From an uncultured Clostridia bacterium (lineage in GTDB: Bacteria > Bacillota_A > Clostridia > Peptostreptococcales > Anaerovoracaceae), in assembly GCA_946645735.1 (NCBI GenBank), contig CAMPCK010000048.1:1-6765 (forward strand): a stretch of 6,765 bases of DNA. The letters run 5' to 3'. Numbering within the stretch: position 1 is the first letter of the stretch; every line of letters begins with the position of its first letter. The position numbers and the translations under genes were made by a program. Of this stretch, positions 6,113-6,765 are shown piece after piece. The notes under the pieces were generated by a model. It saw nothing but the letters and a program-made list of their open reading frames with translations. It did no database searches and was not told the origin of the DNA.

Positions 6113-6496
6113 CTAAATGTTAAAATACTTCTTCATTGCCTCGTAGGTGGTGTCACTTAAGTAATGCTCCAGTTTGCAGGCATCATCTTCAGCGGTCTCC
6201 TGATCAACACCCATGGTCACGAATATCTTCTCAAGGGTATTGTGTCTGTCATAAATGCGCTCTGCTATAGCTCTTCCGGATTCAGTGAGAGTGATATATC
6301 CTGATTTATCCACGTAAATATATCCGTCAGCCTTGAGTTTTCCCACAGCCCTGCTTACAGAAGGCTTTGAGAAACCCATGTATTCACCCACGTCAATGGA
6401 TCTTACTGCAGGCTTCTCACCGGAAAGTATGAGGATGGTCTCCAGATACATTTCTCCGGACTCGTGCATTTCTTTGATTATCTTTTCTTCGCTCAT
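6113..6496 (-). CDS. DtxR-family metal-dependent transcriptional repressor, iron-type ligand set
   Basis: A 127-residue cytoplasmic regulator with an N-terminal winged helix (about 12-75, recognition region FSKPSVSRAVGKLKADGYI at 42-60) and a dimerisation/metal-binding domain (about 76-127); the SH3-like third domain of DtxR and IdeR is missing, as in MntR-length proteins. The residues aligning with DtxR Met10, Cys102, Glu105 and His106 are Met16, Cys107, Glu110 and His111, and those aligning with the ancillary His79 and Glu83 are His85 and Glu89. MntR would have Asp and Glu in place of Met16 and Cys107. This favours ferrous iron as co-repressor, by family comparison only. The start is ATG 6496, with AAGGA seven bases upstream; an in-frame ATG at 6553 lies before the predicted transcription start. 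No target transporter gene is in view. The gene stands alone between its own promoter and a terminator. Confidence 0.9.
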   Translation of the reverse strand: MSEEKIIKEMHESGEMYLETILILSGEKPAVRSIDVGEYMGFSKPSVSRAVGKLKADGYIYVDKSGYITLTESGRAIAERIYDRHNTLEKIFVTMGVDQETAEDDACKLEHYLSDTTYEAMKKYFNI

Positions 6497-6543
6497 TTTT
6501 TTATCCTTTTCATCACAAATATAATAGCTTGTGCTTCTAATAA

Positions 6544-6572
6544 ATGATATCACAGTTCAATTTAACAATCAA
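6544..6572 (-). promoter_or_regulatory. Predicted promoter of the DtxR-family gene
   Basis: TTGATT (6572-6567), a 17-bp spacer and TATCAT (6549-6544) preceded by TG one base upstream form a good vegetative promoter with an extended -10. The predicted start near 6537 leaves a leader of about 40 nt before ATG 6496. An 8-bp palindrome TGATATCA (6545-6552) overlaps the -10. Confidence 0.55.
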
Positions 6573-6579
6573 GAAAAAC

Positions 6580-6593
6580 AACTGATATTAGTT
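6580..6593. repeat. Short imperfect inverted repeat upstream of the DtxR-family gene
   Basis: AACTGATATTAGTT is symmetric at 12 of 14 positions and lies just upstream of the predicted -35 box. It could be an operator, but it does not resemble the known DtxR, IdeR or MntR boxes, and the region is AT-rich, where such symmetry arises by chance. Confidence 0.25.
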
Positions 6594-6650
6594 CTTCTCT
6601 GCTCTTTTAATCATCAAAGCAAAAATATTACTTTTATCTCAAAAAACCTC

Positions 6651-6682
6651 TTGACCTTTTATTTAAAAAATAGTAATATAAT
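6651..6682 (+). promoter_or_regulatory. Predicted promoter of the tRNA-Leu gene
   Basis: TTGACC (6651-6656) matches the -35 consensus at five of six bases. Two -10 choices follow: TAATAT (6674-6679) at the ideal 17-bp spacing, or the perfect TATAAT (6677-6682) at 20 bp. Transcription would start near 6686-6689, about 25 nt before the tRNA. The leader contains GGCAG and CTGCC (6685-6689 and 6702-6706), which could pair. Confidence 0.6.
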
Positions 6683-6710
6683 AAGGCAGTCAAAAAAAGA
6701 GCTGCCCCTT

Positions 6711-6765
6711 GCGGACATGGCGGAATTGGCAGACGCGCACGGCTAAGGACCGTGTGGGAGACCTT
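6711..6765 (+). tRNA. tRNA-Leu(AAG), 5' part, cut by the window end
   Basis: The first 55 bases of a leucine tRNA. The acceptor 5' strand GCGGACA, then TG, the D-arm (GCG pairing with CGC around AATTGGCAGA-type loop), the anticodon stem CACGG/CCGTG (6738-6742 and 6750-6754) and the seven-base loop CTAAGGA are all in place. The anticodon is AAG (6745-6747), reading CUU and, if A34 is deaminated to inosine, CUC and CUA as well. The sequence TGGGAGACCTT begins the long variable arm expected of class II leucine tRNAs. The 3' half, including the T-arm and acceptor 3' strand, is outside the window. Confidence 0.93.

Noticed and set aside
6497..6553. Upstream ATG start for the DtxR-family gene
   Set aside because: It lies upstream of the predicted transcription start and adds 19 residues that do not look like the family; ATG 6496 has AAGGA at seven bases.
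6497..6710. Possible riboswitch or small RNA between the DtxR gene and the tRNA
   Set aside because: Only AT-rich sequence with two promoters and very short palindromes; no structured aptamer-like conservation could be recognised.
6531..6746. Plus-strand 71-codon frame ending inside the tRNA
   Set aside because: It covers promoter and tRNA sequence and its C-terminus MAELADAHG is the familiar false translation of the tRNA-Leu D-arm.
1..6765. CRISPR array, insertion sequence, prophage or defence system
   Set aside because: No repeated spacer pattern, transposase, integrase or terminal repeats were seen, and all genes belong to ordinary cellular families.

Overview
The window looks like a chromosomal segment from an anaerobic, low-to-moderate GC Bacillota (class Clostridia, plausibly Lachnospiraceae or a neighbour). 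The support is an ORF that matches the butyryl-CoA/4-hydroxybutyrate:acetate CoA-transferase family, a cysteine-rich ferredoxin, a TatD-associated-type radical SAM protein, strong AGGAGG ribosome-binding sites, heavy use of ATA and AGA/AGG codons, and a tRNA-Leu with an AAG anticodon. This placement is inference; no 16S or marker gene is present. I see no mobile element, prophage, CRISPR array or sign of recent transfer.

Layout. Positions 1-4554 hold a minus-strand, tightly packed four-gene unit, read from right to left: a Crp/Fnr-family regulator (4554-3886), a CoA-transferase (3867-2533), a full-length ABC exporter half-transporter with a degenerate catalytic site (2522-684), and the N-terminal 230 residues of its presumed heterodimer partner (691-1, running off the window). 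Gaps are 18 nt, 10 nt and an 8-nt overlap, so this is very probably one operon. Divergent from it, on the plus strand, is a single-gene unit (4649-5365): an 8Fe-type ferredoxin domain fused to a cysteine-rich C-terminal domain, closed by a strong hairpin terminator. The 94-bp divergent region contains a Crp-type operator, TGTGG-N6-CCACA, centred exactly at -41.5 of the predicted ferredoxin promoter and about +16 of the predicted regulator promoter. That geometry fits one site both activating the ferredoxin and repressing the regulator's own operon.

Positions 5417-6022 (minus) encode a short stand-alone radical SAM protein that shares the bidirectional terminator with the ferredoxin gene. Positions 6113-6496 (minus) encode a two-domain DtxR-family metal-dependent repressor whose visible ligand residues match the iron-type (DtxR/IdeR) set rather than the manganese-type (MntR) set. 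It ends in its own terminator, whose T-tract doubles as the -35 region of the radical SAM gene. At the right edge a plus-strand tRNA-Leu(AAG) begins at 6711 and is cut by the window end.

How the parts may work together (inference): the left two-thirds reads as a regulator-controlled fermentation/redox module. A sensor of unknown ligand (the cAMP-binding residues and the FNR cysteines are absent) would set the level of a multi-cluster electron carrier and of an acyl-CoA/acetate CoA-transferase, with an exporter in the same transcript. The right third is a set of independent housekeeping-type units. No clearly undescribed system is evident; the most novel-looking elements are the ferredoxin-fusion protein and its shared-operator circuit with the Crp-type regulator.
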